Shown here piece by piece: positions 35,361 to 44,191 of a stretch of 64,000 nucleotides of DNA (positions within the stretch are counted from its first letter, which is position 1; each line of letters begins with the position of its first letter). The DNA is from Bacteroidales bacterium. Lineage in GTDB: Bacteria > Bacteroidota > Bacteroidia > Bacteroidales > UBA10428. The stretch covers positions 1 through 64,000 of the forward strand of contig JAFGGU010000035.1 of assembly GCA_016930375.1 (NCBI GenBank), written 5' to 3'. The notes under the pieces are model-generated. The model was not told the DNA's origin. It ran no database searches and saw only the letters and a program-made list of their open reading frames with translations. Position numbers and translations under genes: made by a program.

Positions 35361-36881
35361 ATGAAGCACTTTACTATCATATTGAGCTTATTGTTCTTTG
35401 GCCTGTCAGGATGTGATGAATTCCTGGATGTAAATGAAAATCCGAATTTTCCCGACGACGTCGAAGATTATTTGTTGCTGCCTTCTGCCCAGGCAGGGGT
35501 TGCTGGTGTTATGAGCGCGGATTATGGCCTGATCGGGTCGTTTTGGGCACAGCACTGGGCACAAAACAATACATCATCTCAATACCAGACATTTGAGACC
35601 TATACCCTCAGTAGCAATGATAACAGGGTGGATGGCTCCTATCTTTCGATGTACAGGGATGGTCTGGGTGACAATGAAATCATTCATAAGAAGGCAGAGC
35701 AGGAGGAAAACTGGGGCCTTTATCTGATGACTTCCACGCTAAAAGCCTATGGATTTCAGTACCTGGTTGATTTTTATGGGAATGTACCCTATGATGAGGC
35801 ATTCAAAGGGGAAGAGGGGAATTTCACACCTGTTATTAATACGGGAGAACAGGTCTATGCCTCCATTTATGAATTGCTGAATACGGCACTGGAGAAAGAT
35901 CTTGATGGTTTTGCAGCTGCCAGGTACCGCCAGTATGATGTATTGCTGGATGCCGATATAGATGACTGGGTTGATTTTGCCAATACCATGAAACTTAGGA
36001 TAATCTTAAGACAGTATGCAGCCAATACAGCCTGGGCCAATACAGAACTGACCAATTTACTGGCTGAGGGTACATTTTTGACCCGGGATGTTGCGCTGAC
36101 CAATTTCGAAGATGTGGACAGCTAATCAAATCCGTTGTTTGAAGCCGATCAGCGCCAATTAAATACCGCCCAGAATATCAGGGCCTGCGCAACCTTCACC
36201 ACTTATCTGAAGGCAAATAATGATTCAAGGTTGCAGGCGCTTTTTGCAGTCATTGGTGGCAACATCGATGGCATAATTCCGGGATCGTATGAAATACCAA
36301 CAACGCAATGGATGGCGCCTGATGTTATCTCAAAGCCATTTTTAACCGCTACCATGCCGGTTTATTTGATGACTGTGGCTGAAACCAACCTTTTGCTGGC
36401 GGAAGCTTACCTGAGGCTGGGTGATATACCTGCAGCGGAAAGCCATTACAAAGAGGGCGTAATCAGTTCATTTGCCCGCATGGGAGCCGATACCACCGGC
36501 ATGCATTTGTTTTCAACCGTGTACCCATTCCCGGCCACCGATTTCAATGCCCGGTTAAAGGCTATCATTATGCAGAAATGGGTTGACGCCGCTGAAGGTC
36601 AAAGAGGCGCTGAGGCTTTCCTGGAACGCGTAAGAACCGGTTACCCGGAGCAGGCTGCACCCGAAGTTCAGAGCGAAATTCCGGAAGGGCGGGAATCGGA
36701 TCTGCCTGCATCATACATTCCCGGGACTTTAATCTACAGTAAAAAGGGCGCATCCAATGGCAATTTCCCTGTCAGGCTGCCTTATCCCGACAGCGAATTA
36801 AACTTTAATATCAATGCAGCTGCATACAAGGATATCCCGGATGCCACGGTTATGCAGACTAAAGTATGGTGGAACCAATAA
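35361..36881 (+). pseudogene. SusD/RagB-type lipoprotein, interrupted by in-frame TAA
   Basis: A SusD/RagB-family nutrient-binding surface lipoprotein of about 506 residues, with lipobox LSGC (Cys18) and VNENPN at the mature start. The reading frame has a TAA at 36123-36125, after codon 254. The very same frame then continues (SNPLFEADQRQLNTAQN) without gap to the normal C-terminus at 36879. Both halves match one continuous SusD-like protein, so one base substitution explains it; a frameshift does not. TAA ends many other genes here, so it is not a sense codon. A TTG at 36135 is not a believable restart for an exported protein. Either the gene is dead, or the base is a sequencing or assembly error or a strain variant. 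The start lies 17 bases after susC. Confidence 0.85.
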
Positions 36882-36892
36882 TATTTAATGCT

Positions 36893-37642
36893 ATGAAACT
36901 CAGAAAATCAATGTATATATTATTCGCAAGCCTCCTGTTGCCATTTATGGGTTGCGAAAAGGAATATGAAGACGAATCGGGCATTACCTTTTTCCCTGTT
37001 TTTGAAATGGAAGGTGAATCGGAAATGATTCATACCATCGGAGTGCCCTATACCGATGGCAGTGTAACTGCAACAGAGGACGGAAACCCTCTGGATGTCA
37101 GGGTCAGCGTAATTGGTGAATTTACAGGTTATAGCGGAACGACAGTGGATGTGGATGTAATAGACAAATATGTAATCAGCTATGCAGCTACCAATGCGGA
37201 TGGCTATGAGGGTGTAGCCACCCGGACCGTCTTCATTGCTCCGCCAAACGAAGATATGGTGACCGGACTGGAAGGCGTTTATCTGGCCAATGTTCAAAGA
37301 ACACCTGCCTTTGCTGTTTTACCCCAATACAGTGATATGAAGTACGTTTATATTCTCAAAACAGGCGACAAGACCTATGAGTTATCCTGTGCACTGGGTG
37401 GGTACTATTCTATCGGACGAGCTTACGGAACTGATTTTGCTTTCCAGGGGGCTGTAATAACCGCCAATGATATCCCGGCCAATAACTTTACCATAAGCCA
37501 GGCAACTGCCCCGGGATTCGGGAATGTGGCTGACATTTCTTCATTTACCGTTGATGCGGTTAATAAAAGAATCACATTTACGAGTACCGCAGATTTTGAC
37601 AACGGGGTTTTTCATGTACAACTGGAACAAGTTCAATATTAA
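36893..37642 (+). CDS. SusE-position lipoprotein, BT_2262/HYR-like
   Basis: A 249-residue surface-type lipoprotein with lipobox PFMGC (Cys21). An N-terminal Ig/HYR-like beta domain (about 35-115, YVISYAATNADGYEGVATRT) is followed by a C-terminal beta domain (about 120-249). This resembles BT_2262/DUF5011-type proteins found in SusCD operons, which extend from the surface and may help hold ligand. The assignment is by operon position and the HYR-like pattern; ligand unknown. The ATG at 36893 starts the signal peptide; an earlier frame at 36866 overlaps susD and is not used. It lies 11 bases after the susD stop. Confidence 0.7.
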   Translation: MKLRKSMYILFASLLLPFMGCEKEYEDESGITFFPVFEMEGESEMIHTIGVPYTDGSVTATEDGNPLDVRVSVIGEFTGYSGTTVDVDVIDKYVISYAATNADGYEGVATRTVFIAPPNEDMVTGLEGVYLANVQRTPAFAVLPQYSDMKYVYILKTGDKTYELSCALGGYYSIGRAYGTDFAFQGAVITANDIPANNFTISQATAPGFGNVADISSFTVDAVNKRITFTSTADFDNGVFHVQLEQVQY

Positions 37643-37653
37643 AAGCAAAACCT

Positions 37654-38169
37654 ATGAAAAACAGTATAATATTTCTGTTGATTACCGTCTTTCTGTTTAC
37701 ATCCTGCGATCTGAAAGATGATTTTGAGAATGAGGAATCACCGCTGGTGGAAATGGCCGGAGAATGGTATGTCCATTACGATCATAACGTTTATGGCCCT
37801 GATCCTTTCGGGGCTGGCTATACAAGGGTAGTAACCTACAACACATCCGCCGATGACGGCAATGAGATGTGGATCAATGACGAGGGCAATTTCTGGACCT
37901 ACCAGGTAAAAATACCCGTTGACCTGACAACCCTGACTTTTGGCAGTCAGGATACAGTGATCAATTATATCGATGGGTATGATATTAAAGTACTAGTCAG
38001 GAATGGCAAAATTATCAAGGATGCATCAACACGGGAATCCGGCGCAATTGCCGACAGCATTTATTTCGAAATGTGGTTTGAGGATCTGGAAGGCTCTACA
38101 GGAATTGCCGGAGATACACTGATTGTTTCGGGTTACCGAAGAACCGGATTTCTGGAAGATGAACCCTAA
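37654..38169 (+). CDS. Lipid-binding-type (PF12888-like) lipoprotein
   Basis: A 171-residue lipoprotein with lipobox LFTSC (Cys18) and a single lipocalin-like beta domain. The stretch EMAGEWYVHYDHN near 34-46 and the C-terminal DTLIVSGYRRTGFLED are typical of the Bacteroidota family named lipid-binding putative hydrolase. No hydrolase motif is evident. It ends the susCD operon, 11 bases after the previous gene and 11 before the terminator at 38181. It may form part of the surface uptake complex. Confidence 0.72.
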   Translation: MKNSIIFLLITVFLFTSCDLKDDFENEESPLVEMAGEWYVHYDHNVYGPDPFGAGYTRVVTYNTSADDGNEMWINDEGNFWTYQVKIPVDLTTLTFGSQDTVINYIDGYDIKVLVRNGKIIKDASTRESGAIADSIYFEMWFEDLEGSTGIAGDTLIVSGYRRTGFLEDEP

Positions 38170-38180
38170 ATGAAGCATTG

Positions 38181-38210
38181 AAAGGCTGTCCAAAAAAGAC
38201 AGCCTTTTTT
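38181..38210 (+). terminator. Intrinsic terminator of the susCD operon
   Basis: AAAGGCTGTC and GACAGCCTTTTTT form a stem of ten pairs with a seven-base A-rich loop, followed by a T-run. It begins 11 bases past the last stop codon of the operon. Confidence 0.92.
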
Positions 38211-38246
38211 CATGTTGTCACAAAATGTTCGTAATCGCACACTACA

Positions 38247-38274
38247 TGTACCGGAATCGGACACATCCGGTACA
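38247..38274. promoter_or_regulatory. Perfect 9-bp inverted repeat, possible operator
   Basis: TGTACCGGA (38247-38255) and TCCGGTACA (38266-38274) are exact reverse complements with a ten-base centre. The element lies about 215 bases before the TPR histidine kinase start. A dimeric regulator site is possible, for example for the LytTR protein, whose sites are usually direct repeats. The rest of the 318-base gap 38170-38487 holds the terminator, a weak -7-like box AATATTTG (38345-38352) and nothing else seen. Confidence 0.4.
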
Positions 38275-38487
38275 GATTTCACGCACCACTTTGCCGATTA
38301 TTTATATATTTATCAGATTACTAGCTATATAACCTGAATGGTATAATATTTGCATTTATCTCGTAATCAGTTAATTATCTTGATTAAAATGTAGAAAGCG
38401 GAGTAGGGTATTTCATGTATCAGGGATCATAGTAAAAGAGGCGGTTCAGGTACTTGTATTCAACACGATAATGCGGAGAAAACAACA

Positions 38488-40461
38488 ATGAAACTTATCT
38501 TCATTAGAATTATAACCTGTTATGCCCTGGTGTTTTTAACCGGACTCGCACCTGTAAATGGCACCATTGATTTTGATGACTTTAAAACTGAACCTCTGCA
38601 GGATACCGGTAAACTTAAAACCCTATATGATTCGGCCAGGTTCTATTCAAGAATTGATCCGGTTCTCAGCAAAAATTTGCTTCGCAAACTGATTGCCATT
38701 TCCAAAAGCAAGGATAGCAGTGAATTGTATGATTACTATACTTTATTCGGAAATGCGTGCGTGGTGAATGGTGAATTCGATGAAGCGCAATATTATTATG
38801 GCAAATCACTTGCCATTGACAAGGAACGAAAGGATACCCTCGAACAGATCAGGGTTTACAATAACCTGAATTATCTCTATTTGTTATCGGGAAAACTTGA
38901 TCTTTCGTTGCAGAGCGCGCATGAAGGTGCCAGGTTGATTGAGATCATGAAACAGGGTGGAAGTTTACCCTCTTCTATGAAGCAGTTTGGCGACAAAAAA
39001 TCGGACTGGGTGGAAGCCTACTTTTATACCAATATCGGACAGATTAATATGAAAGTTGGCAACTATAAAGAGGCTCTTTATTACTACCAAAGGGCGCTTT
39101 CGAGTGTTGAAACAAGCGGGGATAAGATTTATTATGCAAGTGCGCTGAACGACATGGCCCTTGCATACAGGCAGCTGAAACAGTATGATCAGGCTCTTGC
39201 CTGTATTCAAAAAGCATTGACGATCAACAAGGAAATTGACAATGAATTTGGAGTTGGGCTGAATTATCAAATTCTGGGTGATATTTATGCGCAGACCGAG
39301 GACCTGACCAGTGCGCGAACACTTCTCGACGAGGGGATGGAAATCCTTGAAAAATCAGATGATATTAATGCGCAATCCTTGACCCTACTGAGTATTGTTG
39401 ATGTGGAAATTAAATCAAAGCAATTCGACAAAGCCCGGAAGAACCTTGATAAATGCTTCGACCTGGTTAAAATGTCAAATGATCTGAGGACGCTGAAAGA
39501 CTATTATTATTACAAATTCAAGCTGGATTCCTTCCAGAACAAAAACCAGGAGGCCATGGCAAGCTATATCCGGTATCATGAGCTGGATAAACAGATCATC
39601 GATGTCCAGCTGAGCCAGCGCATTGCAGATATCCAGACAACCTATGAGATGCAGCGGAAGGAACAGGAAAACAAACTGCTTAAATCGGAGAATGAGGTGC
39701 AGAAGATCAGGATCAACAAATCCAGGACCATTCTGATCGCTTTGTGTGGAATCTTTGGTCTGATCTTCGTTATAACACTTTTGGTGGTCAGACATCAGCG
39801 GTTATTGACCCAACACAAGATTATCGAGCTGAAGCAAAAGAATCTGAATCAGCAGATGAATCCTCATTTTGTATACAACTGTCTGACCTCCATTCAATCC
39901 TATATCTTCCACAACGATACCCCTAAATCGCTGGAATACCTTTCCAAGTTCTCGAAACTCATGCGCAAAATACTGGAAAGTTCACAAAATCAATACATGT
40001 CGGTGCAGGATGAAATTGAAATGTTGTCACTGTATCTTAAACTGGAATCAGTAAGGTTCAAGGGAAAATTCGACTACGACATTTTTGTGGATGAAAAGAT
40101 CGACCCCATTCTTTTTAAAATACCATCCCTGTTGATACAGCCTTTTGTTGAAAATTCACTTTGGCATGGTATCCAGAACAAGCAGGGAAAAGGAAGGATA
40201 CAGGTATCCTTTAACCTGGCAGACAAGTCCATTTTCTGTGCCATTGAGGACAACGGAATAGGAAGGGAAAATGCTGAAAAGATTAAAAACAGCCGGATAA
40301 CCAATCACATTTCACTGGGAGGTTCCATCACCCAGACCCGGATGAAACTGCTAAAGTCTTTGTACGGAAGCAGACTCGGGATTCGCTATATCGATCTGAA
40401 AGACAATGAAAATAAGCCCTCAGGGACTCGTGTCGAATTGTTTTTACCCATACTGAATTAA
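38488..40461 (+). CDS. TPR-containing LytS/His_kinase-type sensor kinase
   Basis: A 657-residue sensor kinase. A signal peptide (1-26, APVNG) is followed by a periplasmic domain of about six TPR-like helical repeats (about 60-360, one being GDYKEALYYYQRAL-like), then a coiled coil and one membrane helix (about 413-434, LIALCGIFGLIFVITLLVV). The cytoplasmic transmitter is of the PF06580 LytS/YpdA type, with NQQMNPHFVYNCL and phospho-acceptor His460, and an ATP-binding part with QPFVENSLWHGI and EDNGIGREN. The partner LytTR regulator follows after 11 bases. Signal unknown; TPRs hint at a protein ligand. Its place after a susCD operon suggests, but does not prove, control of that operon. Confidence 0.92.
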   Translation: MKLIFIRIITCYALVFLTGLAPVNGTIDFDDFKTEPLQDTGKLKTLYDSARFYSRIDPVLSKNLLRKLIAISKSKDSSELYDYYTLFGNACVVNGEFDEAQYYYGKSLAIDKERKDTLEQIRVYNNLNYLYLLSGKLDLSLQSAHEGARLIEIMKQGGSLPSSMKQFGDKKSDWVEAYFYTNIGQINMKVGNYKEALYYYQRALSSVETSGDKIYYASALNDMALAYRQLKQYDQALACIQKALTINKEIDNEFGVGLNYQILGDIYAQTEDLTSARTLLDEGMEILEKSDDINAQSLTLLSIVDVEIKSKQFDKARKNLDKCFDLVKMSNDLRTLKDYYYYKFKLDSFQNKNQEAMASYIRYHELDKQIIDVQLSQRIADIQTTYEMQRKEQENKLLKSENEVQKIRINKSRTILIALCGIFGLIFVITLLVVRHQRLLTQHKIIELKQKNLNQQMNPHFVYNCLTSIQSYIFHNDTPKSLEYLSKFSKLMRKILESSQNQYMSVQDEIEMLSLYLKLESVRFKGKFDYDIFVDEKIDPILFKIPSLLIQPFVENSLWHGIQNKQGKGRIQVSFNLADKSIFCAIEDNGIGRENAEKIKNSRITNHISLGGSITQTRMKLLKSLYGSRLGIRYIDLKDNENKPSGTRVELFLPILN

Positions 40462-40472
40462 AACCCTAACCA

Positions 40473-41219
40473 ATGCTTAAAACTATAGTTATAGATGATG
40501 AACCGGATGCCATCGATTTCCTTTGCGGGGCCATCAACCAATACTGCCCTGATACCAGGGTGGTTGGCTCATCTACCAATATTACCGACGGTTTGATTGA
40601 GATAGCAGTCAAGAATCCGGATATCGTTTTCCTGGATATTGCCATGCCGTCGGGAAGTGGCTTCGAGTTGCTCAATCGGTTACCCGACCGAAGTTTTGAG
40701 GTTATCTTTGTGACTGCCTACAATGAGCATGCCATACAGGCGTTCCATTACAGTGCCATTGACTACCTGCTGAAGCCGGTTGACATTACTGAACTGGTAT
40801 CAGCAGTAAATAAAGTTACCAGATCCATTAAAAGAAGCCAGTTGAATATGGTTAGCGTGTTGCTCGACAATTTGAGATCCGGTTCGCCAAACAAGCTTTC
40901 TTTGCCAACAACCATGGGGTATGAATATGTTCTCATTGAGGATATTATCCGGATTGAGGCTGAACGGAGCTATTGCTGCTTTTACCTTACACAAAAAAGA
41001 AAATACCTGGTTTCCCGATGTCTGAACGACTATCATCTTCTGCTTGACAACAACCACTTTTTCCGAATCCACAATTCCCACCTGGTCAATTTGCGACATG
41101 TGAAATCTTACATGCGAAAAGACGGCGGCTATGTTGAAATGTCGGATTCTTCGCAGATCCCTGTCTCCCGAACCAAGAAAGATTTCTTCCTGAATGCGAT
41201 AAAACAGCATGTAGTATAA
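40473..41219 (+). CDS. LytTR-family response regulator
   Basis: A 248-residue response regulator. The receiver domain (about 1-120) has the acidic pair Asp8-Asp9, phospho-acceptor Asp55 (VFLDIAMPSGS) and the conserved Lys in YLLKPVD near 108. The C-terminal LytTR DNA-binding domain (about 150-245) has RIEAERSYCCFYL, FFRIHNSHLVNLRHV and PVSRTKKDFF. It follows the TPR kinase by 11 bases and is surely its partner. LytTR proteins bind pairs of short direct repeats upstream of their targets; targets here are unknown. Confidence 0.95.
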   Translation: MLKTIVIDDEPDAIDFLCGAINQYCPDTRVVGSSTNITDGLIEIAVKNPDIVFLDIAMPSGSGFELLNRLPDRSFEVIFVTAYNEHAIQAFHYSAIDYLLKPVDITELVSAVNKVTRSIKRSQLNMVSVLLDNLRSGSPNKLSLPTTMGYEYVLIEDIIRIEAERSYCCFYLTQKRKYLVSRCLNDYHLLLDNNHFFRIHNSHLVNLRHVKSYMRKDGGYVEMSDSSQIPVSRTKKDFFLNAIKQHVV

Positions 41220-41270
41220 ATCACAACTTTTTCTTCAAAAATATTTTGTGGATTTAAAAATTTGATTTAA

Positions 41271-41316
41271 TTTTGACCAGTTGGTTAAACCAAATGATTT
41301 AATTAAATGGTCAAAA
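41271..41316. promoter_or_regulatory. Nested dyads at the tetR start, probable autoregulatory operator
   Basis: TTGGTT-A-AACCAA (41281-41293) is a perfect dyad with an odd centre. It overlaps TTGACCAGTTGGTTAA, a 16-base dyad with one mismatch (41272-41287). An outer pair, TTTTGACCA (41271-41279) and TGGTCAAAA (41308-41316), runs into the start codon. Overlap with the start and the presence of a TetR gene make an operator for self-repression of the efflux operon the simplest reading. Confidence 0.6.
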
Positions 41317-41927
41317 CCCCTGAAACGCATTCCCAATCCACTGAGAATAAGATTCTCGAAGCGGCTAAGAAAGTCTTCATACTCCATGGACTGGAAGGCA
41401 CCAGCATGCAGCAGATCGCCAGTGAGGCCGGTATCAACAAATCGTTGCTGCACTACTATTTTAGAACCAAGGAAAAACTCTTTGACGCGGTTTTTACGTA
41501 TGCCTTCCACTATATCGTGCCCCAGATGGAAGGTATCCTGAGTTCAGACAGTGGTATTAATGACAAAATTGAACGAATTGTAACTGAATATATGGATATG
41601 TTGTCAGAGAACAAATTCATTCCCGCTTTCATACTGCATGAGATCAACAGGAACCCCGACAGGTTATACAACATTATGCAAAAATCCGGGATAAAGCCTG
41701 AAATGTTTGTCAACCAGTTTGTTAATGAGATTCAGCAGGGGAATATCCGACCAATTGATCCACGACAACTGATCATCAACATCCTGTCCATGTGTATTTT
41801 TCCGGTTGCAGCCAGACCTTTAATACAGAGGATCTTCTTCGGAAATAATGAAAACGCCTATCGTCAATTTCTGGAGGAAAGAAAAAAAGTAGTCAGTGAA
41901 TTCATTATCCAATCTATAAAGCCCTGA
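41307..41927 (+). CDS. TetR/AcrR-family transcriptional regulator
   Basis: A 206-residue repressor-type regulator. The N-terminal helix-turn-helix (about 14-60) has ILEAAKKVFILHGLEGTSMQ, then QIASEAGINKSLLHYYFRTK. The C-terminal ligand-binding domain is variable, as usual. It heads the efflux operon: the TolC-type gene starts one base after its stop. It likely represses the operon until an inducing compound binds. A nested dyad over its start (41271-41316) is a likely binding site. Ligand unknown. Confidence 0.93.
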   Translation: MVKTPETHSQSTENKILEAAKKVFILHGLEGTSMQQIASEAGINKSLLHYYFRTKEKLFDAVFTYAFHYIVPQMEGILSSDSGINDKIERIVTEYMDMLSENKFIPAFILHEINRNPDRLYNIMQKSGIKPEMFVNQFVNEIQQGNIRPIDPRQLIINILSMCIFPVAARPLIQRIFFGNNENAYRQFLEERKKVVSEFIIQSIKP

Positions 41928-41928
41928 T

Positions 41929-43203
41929 ATGAGAAAACTATTTCTGATACTTGCAGTTGTATCTTGGTATGCCGGGGTCTTTGGCCAGCATGCAGAACCA
42001 CTTACGATTGCCGATTGCCTGAGAATTGCCGGAGAACGCAGTCCGCTGAACCGGCAAAAGCAAATTTCCGGCGAAGCCTTATCCTTTAGGATCAAAAACC
42101 TGACCACCAACTGGTACCCGGCCATTGGCCTTAACGCACAGGCTACCTATAATAGCGAAACAATTGATTTTTCGGATATTCTGGAAAACATGCCCGTTAC
42201 CATACCCTCACCTCCGCTTGACCAGTACAGGATATGGGCAGATATCAACCAGCCATTGTATGATGGCGGCATCACCAGGGCGCAGAAAGACATTGAAAAG
42301 GCAAATTATGAAGCGGATATGCAGCAGGTTGAATCGGATCTGCTGCGCATAAGACAGCAGGTGAGCGTGGTTTATTTTTCCATTTTGATCACCGAGAAGA
42401 ACGCTGATGTTTTACGGGTTTCCCTGGATGAATTAAAGGAAAGAAAAAAAGCCGTTCAGGCCGGTGTGGTCCATGGGGTGCTGTTACCCGAGAACATGCT
42501 GGCCCTGGAAGCTGAAGAAATAAAGCTTGAACAAAAACTGACCGAATTAAAATTAAACAGGGTGCAGCTTTTTAAAACGATGTCCATTTTGCTCGACTCA
42601 ACCCTGACCGAAGAACAGACCATAACCGAACCTGTTGATCCGGGAAGCATGGATCAATCGGTTAATCGACCGGAATTGGTGTTATTCGACAAGCAAAAGG
42701 AGGTGCTCCTGGCGAACCAGAAACTGGTTTCATCTTCGGATCTTCCCAGGTTTTTTGCATATGGACAGACTGCCTATGGCCGGCCGGGCTACAATATGCT
42801 GAGCGATAAATTCCATACTTTCTATTCGTTGGGAATCGGTATGAAATGGAATTTCCTGAATTATGGAGATAACCGGAGACAGAAAAAAATACTGGATATC
42901 CAGAAAGAGGTGGTCGATATCAAAAAGAAAACATTTAATGATCAGTTAAACATACAGTTACTGACAGAAGTTACCAATCTGAAGAAATATGATGAACTCA
43001 TTGAGCAGGATAAAAAGATTCTGGAACTCAGAAAAGCAATCACTGCAGCCAGCCTGTCGAAACTCACCAGCGGAATCATCACTTCAAACGATTATTTGTC
43101 CGATCTCGATGCGGAAATCCTGGCAAAACTCCAGTATGAAAATCACAGGATCCTTAAACTGCAGGCCATATATAATTACAAGCTGCTACAGGGCAACTTA
43201 TAA
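41929..43203 (+). CDS. TolC-family outer-membrane efflux channel
   Basis: A 424-residue outer-membrane factor. A signal peptide (1-18, GVFGQ) is followed by the two-fold repeated helical and beta hairpin pattern of the TolC family, with long coiled-coil helices (about 120-230 and 325-424). The final segment, KLQAIYNYKLLQG, matches the common family end. It would form the exit duct for the adaptor and ABC exporter encoded next. It starts one base after tetR and ends 40 bases before the adaptor gene. Length is at the short end for the family. Confidence 0.9.
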   Translation: MRKLFLILAVVSWYAGVFGQHAEPLTIADCLRIAGERSPLNRQKQISGEALSFRIKNLTTNWYPAIGLNAQATYNSETIDFSDILENMPVTIPSPPLDQYRIWADINQPLYDGGITRAQKDIEKANYEADMQQVESDLLRIRQQVSVVYFSILITEKNADVLRVSLDELKERKKAVQAGVVHGVLLPENMLALEAEEIKLEQKLTELKLNRVQLFKTMSILLDSTLTEEQTITEPVDPGSMDQSVNRPELVLFDKQKEVLLANQKLVSSSDLPRFFAYGQTAYGRPGYNMLSDKFHTFYSLGIGMKWNFLNYGDNRRQKKILDIQKEVVDIKKKTFNDQLNIQLLTEVTNLKKYDELIEQDKKILELRKAITAASLSKLTSGIITSNDYLSDLDAEILAKLQYENHRILKLQAIYNYKLLQGNL

Positions 43204-43243
43204 AATGATAACTCAATTCGTTTAATACATTAATCAATTACCC

Positions 43244-44155
43244 ATGAAAAGTATACTGATCCATACACCCATGACGGTTTTAATTTTCCTGATCCTGTTG
43301 CTGATGCCTTCCGCCTGCCGCAATAATAACAACAAAGCAGACGCCTATGGCAATTTCGAGACTGATGAAGTGATCGTATCGGCACAGGCACAGGGCATTT
43401 TAGAGTTCCTCAATGTTGCAGAAGGCAGCACAATTGAAAAAGATCTGGTAATCGGCAAAATTGACACCTCTGTGCCAGCCATCAAAATGACTCAGCTGCA
43501 GGCGCAAAACCAGGTGATCAATGCCCGTCTGCATAATCTCGATGCGCAACTGAAAGTTCAGGAGGAACAACGTACCAATTTGCTCAGGGAAGTTGACCGC
43601 ATGGAAAAACTACTTCGGGAGAATGCTGCCACCCAGCAACAATTTGATGATATTACAGGCAGGTTGAAGGTGCTGGATTCACAGACAGAGGCCATCAGCA
43701 GCCAGAGAAACATTATACACGGGGAGCAGTCGGTTCTCAAAGCGCAGCTCAGCGAAGTAAAGAACCAGCTCGAGAAATGCCGCATTTCAAGTCCGCTGAA
43801 AGGAACGGTTCTTGAGAAGTATGTCGAGCCCGGCGAACTGGTCACCCCGGGCAAAGGTCTGTTTAAGGTGGCCGACCTGGATGAGATGGAACTTAAGGTA
43901 TACATCAGCGGCTCACAGCTTTCCTCGGTGGAAATCGGTGACTCACTGGATGTTATCATTGACGGGCCGGATGAAACCCTTCAAAAGCTTAAAGGCCGGG
44001 TGACCTGGATTGCTTCACAGGTGGAATTTACACCCAAAATCATCCAGACCCGCGACGAACGGATTAATATGGTCTATGCCGTTAAGATCAGCGTGAACAA
44101 TGACGGGAGATTGAAGATAGGGATGCCGGGGGAGGTGGTGTTTGGTAAAAAGTAA
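43244..44155 (+). CDS. HlyD-family efflux adaptor (lipoprotein)
   Basis: A 303-residue membrane fusion protein. Lipobox MPSAC (Cys25) anchors it at the membrane. A first biotinyl-lipoyl half (about 45-85, VIVSAQAQGILEFLNVAEG), a long coiled coil (about 85-170), the second lipoyl half (about 183-200, RISSPLKGTVLEKYVEPGE) and a beta-barrel follow. It is similar in type to YbhG/YhiI adaptors that pair with ABC-2 exporters. The last codons (GKK then TAA) are already part of a GTAAAAA heptad-repeat tract (44144-44190), so the C-terminus may have been remodelled by it. It bridges the TolC-type channel and the permeases. Confidence 0.9.
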   Translation: MKSILIHTPMTVLIFLILLLMPSACRNNNNKADAYGNFETDEVIVSAQAQGILEFLNVAEGSTIEKDLVIGKIDTSVPAIKMTQLQAQNQVINARLHNLDAQLKVQEEQRTNLLREVDRMEKLLRENAATQQQFDDITGRLKVLDSQTEAISSQRNIIHGEQSVLKAQLSEVKNQLEKCRISSPLKGTVLEKYVEPGELVTPGKGLFKVADLDEMELKVYISGSQLSSVEIGDSLDVIIDGPDETLQKLKGRVTWIASQVEFTPKIIQTRDERINMVYAVKISVNNDGRLKIGMPGEVVFGKK

Positions 44156-44190
44156 ACGGTAAAAAGTAAACAGTAAAAAGTAAACGGTAA
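44144..44190. repeat. 7/14-bp tandem repeat at the HlyD gene end
   Basis: GTAAAAA and GTAAACG/GTAAACA units alternate with a 7-base period (14-base superperiod) from the last codons of the adaptor gene to about 44190. The TAA stop (44153-44155) is inside it. The unit closely resembles the TAAACAG array at 16157. Confidence 0.8.
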
Positions 44191-44191
44191 G

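Noticed and set aside
36135-36881. A separate gene beginning at TTG 36135
   Set aside because: It lacks a signal peptide, starts with a rare TTG, and is the direct in-frame continuation of the SusD protein, so it is the 3' part of an interrupted gene.
35361-36881. Reading the susD stop as recoding or a changed genetic code
   Set aside because: TAA ends many intact genes nearby, and no readthrough context or selenocysteine-like element (which would use TGA) is present.
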